From Chryseobacterium sp. CY350 (GTDB lineage Bacteria > Bacteroidota > Bacteroidia > Flavobacteriales > Weeksellaceae), in contig NZ_CP116034.1 in NCBI RefSeq assembly GCF_027945075.1, positions 3,410,001 to 3,474,000 on the forward strand: a stretch of DNA of 64,000 nucleotides. Reading direction: 5' to 3'. A model generated the notes under the pieces. That model did not search any database. It was given only the letters and a program-made list of their open reading frames with translations, and was not told the origin of the DNA. Made by a program: the position numbers and the translations under genes. The first letter of the stretch is position 1. Every line of letters starts with the position of its first letter. Shown here piece by piece: positions 8,770-17,341 of the stretch.

Positions 8770-10383
8770 ATGCAAAAGAAAGTACTGAAAGTAAATCCCA
8801 AAGACAACGTTATTGTAGCGCTGTTGGATTTACCTGCCGGAGAATCGGTGCACTTAGACGGTACAGATTATACGATTCTTAAAGATATTAAAGCAAAACA
8901 TAAATTCGCTGCCGTAGATTTTGAGGATGGCGACCATATTTTAATGTATGGCGTTATCGTTGGAAAAGCCAACCAATCCATCAGACAGGGCGAAGTCATT
9001 ACTACCGAAAATGTAAAGCACCAAAGTGCAAAAGTGGTCGGCAAAACCGAAACTTTAGGCTGGACTCCACCCAATGTTGACAAATGGAAAGACCGTACGT
9101 TTATGGGCTACCACCGTGAAGACGGACAGGTAGGAACAGAAAACGTCTGGCTCTTCTTCCCGTTGGTATTCTGCGAAAACAAAAATATCGAAACGCTGAA
9201 GGATATTTTTGAAAAAGAATTGCTTCACGATAAAGCCAGCAAACACCAGTTGTTACTTCGTTCGTTATTAAACGGTGGCGCAACTGTTGAAGTTGAAGAA
9301 GAAGAACCGGATACAAGAATATTTAAAAATATCGATGCAAGATTCATCACGCATCAGGGCGGTTGTGGCGGAATCCGTCAGGACGCTGAAGCATTGGGGA
9401 GACTGTTTGCAGGATATGTCAACAACCCGAATGTGGCGGGAGCTACGGTTCTCAGCTTAGGGTGTCAGAATCTTCAGGTACAGATTTTCATGGATTCACT
9501 GCACGCATTGGCTCCAAATAATAAAAAACCGATTGTCGTTTATGAACAGCAAAAATCGGGTACCATCGATGAAATGCTGACCGGCGTTATTAAAGATTCA
9601 TATGAGGGTATTAAAAAAGCCAACGAAATAGAGAGAAAACCTGCCTCCATCACCAAACTGAACATCGGTTTGGAATGTGGTGGCTCAGACGGTTTCTCAG
9701 GAATTTCTGCAAACCCTGTTTTGGGTGAAGTTTCCGATATTATGGCGGCAGTGGGCGGAACAACCATGTTGGCCGAATTCCCTGAATTATGTGGAGTAGA
9801 GCAGGAGTTGGTCAACCGTTGCATCAACGATGAAGACGGAGTAAAATTCCTGAAACTGATGAAAGATTTTGAAGCCTCTGTGGTTGCGGCAGGTTCAGGA
9901 TTTGATATGAATCCGTCCCCAGGTAACATTAAAGATGGTTTAATTACCGATGCCATGAAATCTGCTGGAGCATCCAAAAAGGGCGGAGCGGCTCCAATTG
10001 TAGAAGTTCTCGATTTTACAGAATATGCTACAAAACCAGGTCTGAATCTTTTATGCACTCCCGGAAATGATGCTGAATGTACAACAGCGTTAGTTGGTTC
10101 AGGTGCAACAGTGGTACTTTTCACCACAGGTCTTGGAACTCCGATGGGAAATCCTATTACGCCTGTTGTGAAGATTTCTTCCAACACGGTTTTGGCAGAA
10201 AAAATGTCAGACATTATTGATTTCAATGCTGGTACCGTAATCAGCGGAGAAAAAACAATTCCCGAAGCAGCAGACGAACTTCTGGAACTCATCATCAACG
10301 TAGCCAGCGGCGAAGTAAAAACCAAGGCTGACGTTCTTAATCAGAATGATTTCATTCCATGGAGACGAGGAGTCTCTCTGTAA
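8770..10383 (+). CDS. uxaA: Altronate dehydratase (UxaA)
   Basis: The enzyme dehydrates D-altronate to 2-keto-3-deoxygluconate. The 537-residue protein has the full family architecture: an N-terminal SAF domain (about residues 1-95), then the GD/altronate dehydratase core with GYHREDGQVGTEN and HQGGCGGIRQD, and a C-terminal domain with GLECGGSDGFSG and LCTPGNDAECTT. The fused SAF plus core form matches typical UxaA. It closes the hexuronate cluster and is followed by a clear terminator. A 261-codon open frame on the opposite strand inside it is a codon-bias shadow. Confidence 0.95.
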   Translation: MQKKVLKVNPKDNVIVALLDLPAGESVHLDGTDYTILKDIKAKHKFAAVDFEDGDHILMYGVIVGKANQSIRQGEVITTENVKHQSAKVVGKTETLGWTPPNVDKWKDRTFMGYHREDGQVGTENVWLFFPLVFCENKNIETLKDIFEKELLHDKASKHQLLLRSLLNGGATVEVEEEEPDTRIFKNIDARFITHQGGCGGIRQDAEALGRLFAGYVNNPNVAGATVLSLGCQNLQVQIFMDSLHALAPNNKKPIVVYEQQKSGTIDEMLTGVIKDSYEGIKKANEIERKPASITKLNIGLECGGSDGFSGISANPVLGEVSDIMAAVGGTTMLAEFPELCGVEQELVNRCINDEDGVKFLKLMKDFEASVVAAGSGFDMNPSPGNIKDGLITDAMKSAGASKKGGAAPIVEVLDFTEYATKPGLNLLCTPGNDAECTTALVGSGATVVLFTTGLGTPMGNPITPVVKISSNTVLAEKMSDIIDFNAGTVISGEKTIPEAADELLELIINVASGEVKTKADVLNQNDFIPWRRGVSL

Positions 10384-10411
10384 TGGGTTAATTATATTAA
10401 ATATTAGGGTT

Positions 10412-10453
10412 GAAAATGCTTTCTACATCGTGTAGGGAGCATTTTCTTTTTTG
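10412..10453 (+). terminator. Intrinsic terminator after uxaA
   Basis: A long stem pairs GAAAATGCT with AGCATTTTC, continued by CTAC/GTAG around a TCGT loop, and is followed by a run of T. It ends the hexuronate cluster. Confidence 0.85.
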
Positions 10454-10533
10454 GGTGATTGCACAGTTTTATAATTTAAATTATGATGATTGTGGGAGGA
10501 AATCACGGAATTAAACTCTTATAATTCTTCATA

Positions 10534-11385
10534 CTATATAATTTTTTCTTTTTTAGCATTGGCTAAATAACTTAATTTTATTTTTTCCTTTGCTTCTTCC
10601 ACACTAATTGTTTTATTTGCCTTAATACTAACAAAAGATAATGCTGCTCCTATAATCGATGTCAAAGGTATAATTTGAGGATTTGTCATAAAACCTAACG
10701 TCACTCCAGAGGTTAATCCTGTTATCAGATTACCGAAATTAAGTTCTGTTACTAAATTATATTTCGATGAAAGTGAAAATTTTTCATTTGAAACTTGATT
10801 AACATTTTCGAGGACTTTTTTCAATTTTAATAAGCTTTTTTTTGATTGAAAATCTTTGTCTGGAGAGTTTATTATTTCAAAATAAAATGAATCTAGAGTT
10901 TCATGTAATTCATCAAGTTCAGACTGTCTTCTTCTTTTAAAATCTATTATGTCTTCAATAGAAGTTTCTTGAGTAGGTACTGGTAAACACTCATTAATTT
11001 CAACTTTTAAAGAATTAAACTCCTTAACGTTTTTATCACCTAAAATTAATTCTTCGCCAATTTGATGAAGAATCCAATCAACATCTTTATCATTTTTTAT
11101 CAAATCATTAGCAACTATTTTTTGACTTTCTAAAAATAGATTTACTTGTGAAGATGTACTCCAGCTCGGAAAATTGACCCTTGGTCTTGAGATAATGTTT
11201 TCTGAAATTAGCATCTCTTCATGTGGAATAGCATAATGAATCATTCCATTTGTAGGTAATACAACTTTATCGTAATATAATATGTAATAATATAAATCTT
11301 GTATTGTGATATTAGAACTAACGGCTACGCCATTATGTGATTGTCTTTGCATTTTAGCTGGAGATGCAATAATTCCTCTTTTCAT
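10534..11385 (-). CDS. Hypothetical protein, possible DUF6236 family
   Basis: The 283-residue protein starts MKRGIIASPAK and resembles, from memory, the DUF6236 family, whose members also begin with a short RGII-type strand. I cannot confirm this without a profile search. The middle (about residues 145-200) is rich in charged residues and probably helical or coiled coil. A glycine-rich hydrophobic stretch at about residues 215-255 could be a membrane-inserting hairpin. It stands alone on the minus strand next to repeat elements and an XRE-like remnant, and its AT-rich composition differs from the hexuronate genes. It is probably a transferred accessory gene; its function is unknown. Confidence 0.55.
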   Translation of the reverse strand: MKRGIIASPAKMQRQSHNGVAVSSNITIQDLYYYILYYDKVVLPTNGMIHYAIPHEEMLISENIISRPRVNFPSWSTSSQVNLFLESQKIVANDLIKNDKDVDWILHQIGEELILGDKNVKEFNSLKVEINECLPVPTQETSIEDIIDFKRRRQSELDELHETLDSFYFEIINSPDKDFQSKKSLLKLKKVLENVNQVSNEKFSLSSKYNLVTELNFGNLITGLTSGVTLGFMTNPQIIPLTSIIGAALSFVSIKANKTISVEEAKEKIKLSYLANAKKEKII

Positions 11386-11519
11386 AATTATTAAGTTTAT
11401 TCAAAATAACAACTATTCTAAATAACAATTTTATTTTTTTATAAATATATGTAAGAAAAATTCAGCAATGCTCGGACGGTTTTTCTAATCTTAGTCACTA
11501 ATAACTAAAAATAAAAAAG

Positions 11520-11675
11520 TCACAGACTACAAATTTGTGAACTTAATAAAATCATAAAATATATTTCGGTAGGAACAATATCAATATGGTATCCTAAAAC
11601 AAATGCTAATCTCGAAAGAATATCAATTCCTACCGAATGCTTTCCTAGTTCAATGCGACTTTTGATGCCTCGGAT
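11520..11675 (-). pseudogene. Remnant of an XRE-type regulator (antitoxin-like)
   Basis: An open minus-strand segment of about 50 codons with no start codon ends at a TGA. It reads IKSRIELGKHSVGIDILSRL followed by AFVLGYHIDIVP, which resembles the helix-turn-helix C-terminal part of XRE regulators such as HigA-type antitoxins. An in-frame stop lies just upstream. Part of it coincides with an 11-base inverted repeat (TTCGGTAGGAA and its complement) at about 11566-11637. Confidence 0.35.
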
Positions 11676-11704
11676 TTATAATCCGTGACAATTACATCCA
11701 AAAA

Positions 11705-11895
11705 AACCACCCCGTCAAAAATTCTTTCGAATTTTCGCCACCCCTCCGGAGGAGGGGAATTTTTCACATGTAGACTTTTGTTTAAAATTTGACTTTCATT
11801 TTTCTAAATGATGATAACCCTTCCAAGTTAATGCCTTACGCAATTCCACTCCCTTGGAGGGGTGGATTTTTTAGCAGAAAAAAGACGGGGTGGTT
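11705..11895. mobile_element. Inverted-repeat element B, copy 1 (MITE-like)
   Basis: This 191-bp element has perfect 12-bp inverted ends, AACCACCCCGTC and GACGGGGTGGTT. Each half carries its own inner palindrome, such as CCCCTCCGGAGGAGGGG. It encodes no protein of its own. Together with XRE debris, copy 2 and the 21-bp array, it fills the gene-free stretch 11386-12737. Confidence 0.85.
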
Positions 11896-12008
11896 AAAAC
11901 AGTATATAGGTAACACCCAATTCTTTCACTCATCCTACCAAAACAAAAACATAGCCCATTCTCGCACCAGCGAAAAACAAAAGTAGTTTCTACATTCTTG
12001 CGAAAACA

Positions 12009-12199
12009 AACCACCCCGTCAAAAATTCTTTCGAATTTTCGCCACCCCTCCGAAGGAGGGGAATTTATCACGTGTAGACGTTTGTTGAAAATTTGAGATT
12101 CATTTTTCTAAATGTGGATAACCCTTCCAAGTTTATGCCTCACGCAATTCCCCTCCCTTGGAGGGGTGGATTTTTTCGCAGAAAAAAGACGGGGTGGTT
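12009..12199. mobile_element. Inverted-repeat element B, copy 2
   Basis: This second 191-bp copy has the same 12-bp ends as copy 1 and is largely identical to it through the interior. Open frames crossing it arise from the GC-rich repeat and are not genes. Confidence 0.85.
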
Positions 12200-12258
12200 A
12201 AAACAGCCTACAAGCAACACAACAATTCCTACACGCATTCTACGAAAACAAAAACCCA

Positions 12259-12662
12259 TCCCTCCACGTCCCCAACCCAAAATTCCACGTTCCGAACCCC
12301 AACCTACACGTCCAAAACCTATTACGACCCGTTCCGAAGAAGTCCCGATACGTTCTGTAAAGGTTTCGATACGTTGTACAGCCTATCCCGATACGTTCAT
12401 CAGACGTTTGTCGGGGTTATCTACGTCTCCGATGAGGTTCTCAATACATCCGTACAGGTTATACAACCGATTGCGACAGGTAAAAGATAGGTCGGGATAG
12501 GTAGAAGACCGCTCCCGACTTATCTACAACGTATCCCGATGGGTAAACAACTGCTTCCGACCATCAAGTAACGTCTCCGGATAGTTGAAAGACGTCTTCG
12601 AAGCTATTCGAAACGTATCGGAAATGGTGAAGAATGTCTCCCAAGTATTTAGCAACGTATCG
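12259..12662 (-). repeat. Degenerate 21-bp periodic array (about 19 units)
   Basis: Read on the minus strand, the tract divides into about 19 successive 21-base units, many holding GATACGTTG or a close variant, with an ACGT tetramer recurring once per period. The phase of ACGT shifts once near the middle. In one minus-strand frame the first units translate as heptads of the type xDTLxxx, but stops interrupt it later. It directly follows the 3' end of the gene at 12738-13226. Confidence 0.75.
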
Positions 12663-12737
12663 AACCGCTTGAAAGATGGTTTCAAAGCATAATAATACCC
12701 CTCCAAATTATTGAAGGGGCAAATGTTAATTATTGTT

Positions 12738-13226
12738 TTACTTTTTCTCCGCAGGTGGAGCGGTAGAGGTTGAATTTTTCACAAAGAATTGTTTCAGATC
12801 TTTATACTTATCTTCAAATCCGGTTGCTGATGTCCCTGCTTTGTAGGTGGTGAAAGAATAATCTACCAACGCCGACTGATAGTTGTCGTAATCATGAAGT
12901 GTCTTCGCATTATTCAGTCTTGTAATCACGCTTTCGAGCCTGCTGATCATGGTTTCCATATTGTTTCGGGAACTGTGATCTCTGTTGAATTCGTCCCAGT
13001 CTACTTCCGGAGAGCTCAGGTTTGGCTGGCTTTGGTTGTAGTCATTGACTTTGTTCACAAAGAGTTTGTTTTGCTCGTTGATGCTTCCGTAGCGTTTACG
13101 TTCATCGGCAGAAAGATTGATCGTGATTTCAGCGATTGCGCTTTCCAATGCCGCGATAGCATCCTGTGCCGCAGTGATTTTTGCACTGCTCAAATGGGTG
13201 GAGTTCAAATTTGTTAATCCCATCAT
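12738..13226 (-). CDS. Hypothetical helical protein
   Basis: The 162-residue protein starts MMGLTNLNSTHLS; the second Met at 13223 is an equally good start. It is soluble and probably alpha-helical throughout, with alternating charged and hydrophobic residues suggesting a coiled-coil or helical bundle, and a Thr/Pro-rich tail ending PPAEKK. I do not recognise a named family. It is flanked by the 21-bp array downstream and element B copy 3 upstream. GC content is higher than in the neighbouring hypotheticals, so it looks like a maintained gene. Confidence 0.6.
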   Translation of the reverse strand: MMGLTNLNSTHLSSAKITAAQDAIAALESAIAEITINLSADERKRYGSINEQNKLFVNKVNDYNQSQPNLSSPEVDWDEFNRDHSSRNNMETMISRLESVITRLNNAKTLHDYDNYQSALVDYSFTTYKAGTSATGFEDKYKDLKQFFVKNSTSTAPPAEKK

Positions 13227-13363
13227 TTTTGATTTTAAAGGTTAGTATGTTATGAGTAAAATCGTGTGTTTTTTTTGTAATGGAAAACTAAGGTAGGAAA
13301 AATTTTAAAAAGGGAATGAAAATTTTGAATGCCTGAAATAGTTGTTAATTACTTGCGAAAACA

Positions 13364-13552
13364 AACCACCCCGTCAAAAAATTCTTTCGAATTTTCGCCA
13401 CCCCTCCGTAGGAGGGGAATTCACACGGGTAGACTTAGTTGAATATTTCAATATATTATCTAAATTTATATAATCGTCCTACATTGATGCGTAGCAAAAA
13501 TTCCCCTCTCTTGGAGGGGTGGATTTTTTCGAAGAAAGAAGACGGGGTGGTT
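13364..13552. mobile_element. Inverted-repeat element B, copy 3 (left of DUF559 gene)
   Basis: This 189-bp copy has AACCACCCCGTC and GACGGGGTGGTT ends. It stops 29 bases before the DUF559 start codon, while copy 4 begins two bases after the stop. It occupies most of the 13227-13581 spacer. Confidence 0.85.
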
Positions 13553-13581
13553 AAAAAGAACACAAACAAAAACACAAACAG

Positions 13582-13998
13582 ATGAAAGAAATATTAACCC
13601 TAATCAACGGAATCCCTATCCGTAGAAACTTCGTAGAAAATCTCCCTTACAATCCCGAACTAAAACCATTATTACACGGAAAACGAAAAGCAGGAATCTT
13701 AAGTGAAGTAATATTTTGGAATCGAGTTCGGGCAAAATGCTTTCATGAGATAGATTTTGACAGGCAGAGAATTATAGGAAATTATATCGTTGATTTTTAT
13801 GTTAAGAAATTAGGATTGGTTATTGAAATTGATGGCTGGAGTCATGATGTAAAAAAAGATTACGATGATATGAGGCAAAAGTATTTGGAATCTTTAGGAC
13901 TGAAAATATTTAAAGCTAACGATTTTGATGTGAAGAATAATTTGGGTAAGGTGGTGAAGGATCTGGAGGATTTTGTTGTTCAGAATTATGGGTGCTGA
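13582..13998 (+). CDS. DUF559 family nuclease-like protein
   Basis: The 138-residue protein matches the DUF559 family, small restriction-endonuclease-like proteins related to Vsr. The PD-(D/E)xK-like core is visible as YIVDFYV with the metal-binding Asp, then LVIEIDGWSH providing the Glu-x-Asp element. An N-terminal basic segment precedes it. The gene is bracketed by two copies of element B, with only 29 bases on one side and 2 bases on the other. Such placement suggests that gene and repeats move as a unit, or that the nuclease acts on the repeats; both are inference. Confidence 0.85.
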   Translation: MKEILTLINGIPIRRNFVENLPYNPELKPLLHGKRKAGILSEVIFWNRVRAKCFHEIDFDRQRIIGNYIVDFYVKKLGLVIEIDGWSHDVKKDYDDMRQKYLESLGLKIFKANDFDVKNNLGKVVKDLEDFVVQNYGC

Positions 13999-13999
13999 A

Positions 14000-14194
14000 A
14001 ACCACCCCGTCTTAATTTTCTTTGAAAATTAATCCACCCCCCAGAGGAGGGAAATTTTTTCAACGTTGACTTTCTGTTGAATATTTTTGTCATACAATTC
14101 TAAATTTGAATTTGAGACTGAGCCTTCTTAAACACACAATAATTCCCCTCCTTTGGAGGGGTGGATTCTTTCGCAGAAAGAAGACGGGGTGGTT
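14000..14194. mobile_element. Inverted-repeat element B, copy 4 (right of DUF559 gene)
   Basis: This 195-bp copy has the same 12-bp ends and more interior divergence than copies 1-3. It starts right after the DUF559 stop codon and fills most of 13999-14311 along with a terminator. Confidence 0.85.
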
Positions 14195-14240
14195 ATTGAG
14201 TGTAAACAAAATCCAAATCTTTTAAAAACTTAAGCATACA

Positions 14241-14277
14241 AAAAAAGTAAAAGGGCTGAAATTTTCACTTCAGCCCC
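14241..14277 (-). terminator. Terminator of the SDR/SnoaL-like operon
   Basis: On the minus strand GGGCTGAA pairs with TTTCAGCCC and is followed by a T-rich run, just after the stop of the SnoaL-like gene. Confidence 0.75.
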
Positions 14278-14311
14278 GCATGGTAAAACATTGTAATTCC
14301 AGACAGATTTT

Positions 14312-14629
14312 TTATCCTGTTACTTTCAGGTTCTGAATTTTTCCGTCAGCAATTTTAAAATGGAATTTCAAAATCAGAGGACTTCCCGGAAATGATCCTG
14401 CAATTTTTGCCGATAATATATCTTCTTTTTCATCATAATTTAATGGCTCCATTGTGGCCTTATAGTCTGTTTTGGATTTGTCGATCCACTTTTCAATTTC
14501 TGCCTTTCCATCATGCTTTTTGCCTTCATCAGATACCTGGGCATTTTCGGCGAAAAGGTCTGCATAGGCAGCGCTGTCAAATTCATTTTGGCTCGTTACT
14601 AATTCTGCAATTACTTTAGGTAAGTTCAT
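14312..14629 (-). CDS. SnoaL-like / NTF2-fold small protein
   Basis: The 105-residue protein shows the pattern of nuclear-transport-factor-2-like (SnoaL) proteins: an N-terminal helix followed by AYADLFAENAQVSDEG, then a central helix with IEKWIDK and alternating beta-strands at the C-terminus. Members are often small hydrolases, isomerases or ligand-binding proteins. It lies 21 bases downstream of an SDR gene, and both are divergent from an HxlR regulator. That arrangement is common for redox or electrophile-inducible modules. The substrate is unknown. Confidence 0.7.
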   Translation of the reverse strand: MNLPKVIAELVTSQNEFDSAAYADLFAENAQVSDEGKKHDGKAEIEKWIDKSKTDYKATMEPLNYDEKEDILSAKIAGSFPGSPLILKFHFKIADGKIQNLKVTG

Positions 14630-14650
14630 AATATTATATTTTTTGAGTTA

Positions 14651-15397
14651 TTAAATAGTTGGTACGGTTCCTCCGTCGATTACATATTCGGTTCCTGTTA
14701 AATAGCTGGCTCTTGGAGATACAAGAAAACCTACAAATTCTGCGACTTCTCTCGGTTCGGCAGGTCTGCCAAAAGGAATTCCGCCCAGTGCATTCATCAC
14801 TCCTTGTTGCGCTTCTTCTACAGTGCTGTTTGCGTTTCTTGCAATTTCGCCCAACCAGTCTTTCGATGCTGTCGTATTGATCCATACCGGTGAAACAGCC
14901 AAAACACGAACACCTTTTGGCGTCACTTCATTCGACAGGCTTTTACTGTAATTTCTCAATGCTGCTTTTGAAGCGGCGTAAGGCAAAGTAGAATCATATA
15001 AAGGAAGCTTACCCTGAATGGAAGCAATGTGGATAATAACGCCACTTTCCCGCTCAATCATCTGGGGCAAAAATCCTCTGTCCAATCGTACCGGAGCCAG
15101 TAAATTAGCCTTTAATGTAGATTCCCAGTCTTCATCTGATAATGCATTAAACCCTCCGGCGGGTGTTGTTGAAGAGCCAAGGTTGTTGATCAGAATATCA
15201 AGTCGGCCGTACGCAGACATTACTTCACTGATTACTTTCTGTGTTCCTTCCGCAGTACTCAAATCAGCAGCAATGAAATGCAGATTGCTGTTTTCTTCTT
15301 CCGGTGCATTTCTTGCGGAAATGAGTACTGTTGCACCGGCCTGCAATAGTCTTTCTGCAATCGCTTTTCCAGCCCCTTTTGTACCTCCGGTTACCAA
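14651..15397 (-). CDS. SDR family oxidoreductase with unusual start
   Basis: This is a classical short-chain dehydrogenase of about 250 residues with VTGGTKGAGK (cofactor binding), NNLGSS, and the catalytic YAASK. The C-terminal YVIDGG is typical. The only in-frame start codon is a TTG that would remove the first beta-strand. The frame remains open upstream and encodes NELSGKIA, exactly what SDRs have before VTGG, but a TAA comes before any ATG. A frameshift or atypical initiation is likely. The gene is divergent from an HxlR-type regulator and probably co-transcribed with the SnoaL-like gene. The substrate is unknown. Confidence 0.8.
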   Translation of the reverse strand: MVTGGTKGAGKAIAERLLQAGATVLISARNAPEEENSNLHFIAADLSTAEGTQKVISEVMSAYGRLDILINNLGSSTTPAGGFNALSDEDWESTLKANLLAPVRLDRGFLPQMIERESGVIIHIASIQGKLPLYDSTLPYAASKAALRNYSKSLSNEVTPKGVRVLAVSPVWINTTASKDWLGEIARNANSTVEEAQQGVMNALGGIPFGRPAEPREVAEFVGFLVSPRASYLTGTEYVIDGGTVPTI

Positions 15398-15569
15398 AGC
15401 AATTTTGCCTGATAACTCATTGTTGAAATTAAATTATTCCATTTTTATATTAATTTATAGGGCAAAATTGGGGTATAAAAACAGTTTGTACAAGTACGGA
15501 ATTACGATTCAGATCGGGAAAAATTATTCCCCTATTGTGCAAATCGGAACATACGTTTAAATTTGCTTT

Positions 15570-15956
15570 ATGTATGAGAGAAAAATAATCCCAAACTTAA
15601 ATTGCGGTCTTGATCTGATCGGTGAAGTGCTTTACGGCAAATGGAAAATACGTCTGCTCTGGTTCATAGATCAGGGACATCAGCGACCGAGTGAATTGCA
15701 GCGTAAAATTCCTGATGCCACAAGAAGAGTTTTAAATATTCAGTTAAAAGAATTGGAAGATCACGAATTGATTACCAAGAAAATTTACCCTGTAGTACCG
15801 CCCAAAGTAGAGTATAGTCTTACTGAATTGGGTAAAAGCGTTATTCCGGTAATTTTGCAGCTCGGAATCTGGGGCGATCAGAACGAAACGCATTTGCGTA
15901 CCGTTATTTTAAAGCGTCTGAATGCAGAAAGTGATTCCCTACGCTTGGATGAATGA
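15570..15956 (+). CDS. HxlR family transcriptional regulator
   Basis: The 128-residue protein has the HxlR winged-helix plan: GEVLYGKWKIRLLWFI near the start, LQRKIPDATRRVLNIQLKEL as the recognition region, and VEYSLTELG as the wing. Cys13 lies in the N-terminal arm, as in thiol-sensing members. It is divergent from the SDR/SnoaL-like genes, which it probably represses. The shared intergenic region has a TTGTACAA palindrome at about 15485 that could be an operator. Assignment to the family is firm; the signal is inference. Confidence 0.9.
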   Translation: MYERKIIPNLNCGLDLIGEVLYGKWKIRLLWFIDQGHQRPSELQRKIPDATRRVLNIQLKELEDHELITKKIYPVVPPKVEYSLTELGKSVIPVILQLGIWGDQNETHLRTVILKRLNAESDSLRLDE

Positions 15957-16012
15957 GGATTGAACATTGAGTCGCTATAGTAAGATAGTGGTATCATTAC
16001 ATAATGTAAAAT

Positions 16013-16065
16013 ACCCCTCCCTTGGAGGGGTGGCGAAAATTCAAAGAATTTTTGACGGGGTGGTT
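16013..16065. mobile_element. Inverted-repeat element B, half copy
   Basis: Only one half of element B is present: the inner hairpin ACCCCTCCCTTGGAGGGGT followed by the outer end GACGGGGTGGTT. It lies between the HxlR and LacI genes and may serve as a bidirectional hairpin. Confidence 0.75.
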
Positions 16066-16099
16066 TAAGAGTATTTTAAAAAAGTATTAAAACAAAAAA

Positions 16100-17128
16100 T
16101 CACTTCCTCTTCGAAGATTTCCTTACGCAAATTTTAGGGGCAAGTACAACTTTCTTTTCAATAGAAACTCCAGAAGAATTATCTTTAATATTATCCAAAA
16201 AAACCTGCCCTGCCATATTTCCCATCAATAAAGGGGTTTGATCGATAGAACTCATTGGTAGTTCCATAAATTGGGTAAAAGGCTCATTGGAAAAACCGAT
16301 AACAGCTACTTCTTGAGGGATTTTTATTTTTCGTTTCTTTAATTCCTGACAAGCTCCTAAAGCAGTAGAATCACTCGCAGAAAAAATAGCATCGGGAACT
16401 GATGAGCTGTTCCAAAGTTTTTTCACGGCATCAATTCCGGCGTCGATCGAACTTCCCGTAGAAATGATGCTTTCTTCTTTTACCTGAAATTTGTGGTCGA
16501 TTAATGCTTGCTTATAGCCATTCAGACGGTTTTGATAAATCTCAAGATTCAGATCTCCTGCAAAGTGACAGATGTTTTTGTAGCCTTCCGAAATCAGATG
16601 TTCAGTCGCCATGTAACCACCGCGGTAATCATCAATCGTCACGGTACTTATTCCTGGAATATCTTTCTTTCTGTCAAAGAAAATAATAGGTGTATTGGTC
16701 GTATTTAAAATATGCTGAATATGTTCCGTATCAATTGTAGTTCTTGATACAGACATGAAAATTCCGTCAACCTGAGCATTTAACAATGTATTCAGATGTT
16801 TTTTTTCGGTTAAAACATCTTCGTGACTCTGGCAGATAATGACGTGATAACCGTGGGGAGAAAGTTCTTCCTCGATTCCACGGATGACAGACGAGAAAAA
16901 GTTGGTATTGATATATGGAACGATGATCCCGATGTTTTTTGTTTCTCCGCTTTTCAATGCTTTGGCAAGATTATTCTGCTTGTAGTTCATTTCCTTTGCG
17001 GTTTTTACTACAAGCTCTTTTGTTGCCTGGCTAATTCTCGGGTTATCGTTCAGCGCTCTGGAAACCGTTGCCACACTTACGTTCAGCTTTCTTGAAATGT
17101 CATAAATGGTGGCATTTTTCTTTGTCAT
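16100..17128 (-). CDS. LacI family transcriptional regulator
   Basis: The 342-residue protein has an N-terminal LacI helix-turn-helix (TIYDISRKLNVSVATVSRAL, about residues 7-26), a hinge helix with NNLAKALKSG, and a periplasmic-binding-like effector domain beginning NIGIIVPYINTNFF. It is encoded between the hexuronate and xylose clusters. LacI-type operator candidates lie before kduI and before xylB, so it could control either or both; the sequence does not settle this. The protein ends in a short basic tail KSSKRK. Confidence 0.92.
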   Translation of the reverse strand: MTKKNATIYDISRKLNVSVATVSRALNDNPRISQATKELVVKTAKEMNYKQNNLAKALKSGETKNIGIIVPYINTNFFSSVIRGIEEELSPHGYHVIICQSHEDVLTEKKHLNTLLNAQVDGIFMSVSRTTIDTEHIQHILNTTNTPIIFFDRKKDIPGISTVTIDDYRGGYMATEHLISEGYKNICHFAGDLNLEIYQNRLNGYKQALIDHKFQVKEESIISTGSSIDAGIDAVKKLWNSSSVPDAIFSASDSTALGACQELKKRKIKIPQEVAVIGFSNEPFTQFMELPMSSIDQTPLLMGNMAGQVFLDNIKDNSSGVSIEKKVVLAPKICVRKSSKRK

Positions 17129-17341
17129 AGGTATTCTGGAATATCGTTATTTTTCCTTCAGGATATAGTCGTAAATTTAATCAAATTAACCTTATCAGCA
17201 CACGAAAAGTAACTATTTTGTGACTTTTATTCCTTAAAGTAAAGTACAGAACTTTTAGCGAATCGGAATACAGTCAGTATTAAATTTCATCAATGTTCAA
17301 TTATTCTTCTGCTGTATTTTAATTTAGGCCAATGTATTTGT

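Noticed and set aside
9540-10325. A 261-codon open frame antisense to uxaA
   Set aside because: It lies wholly inside a firmly identified gene, has no recognisable domain and reflects codon bias on the opposite strand.
11671-11690. tRNA anticodon-like stem CGGAT/ATCCG
   Set aside because: The loop is only five bases (TTATA) and no D-arm, T-arm or acceptor stem surrounds it.
12093-12500. Overlapping plus-strand frames of 110-135 codons across element B copy 2 and the 21-bp array
   Set aside because: They start inside a repeat element, have repetitive low-complexity translations and no start context; they are frames opened by GC-rich repeats.
12259-12662. CRISPR array
   Set aside because: The 21-bp units are contiguous and degenerate with no unique spacers and no cas genes nearby.
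15018-15560. A 180-codon plus-strand frame opposite the SDR gene
   Set aside because: It is antisense to a clear SDR gene and extends into the regulatory region; no domain is visible.
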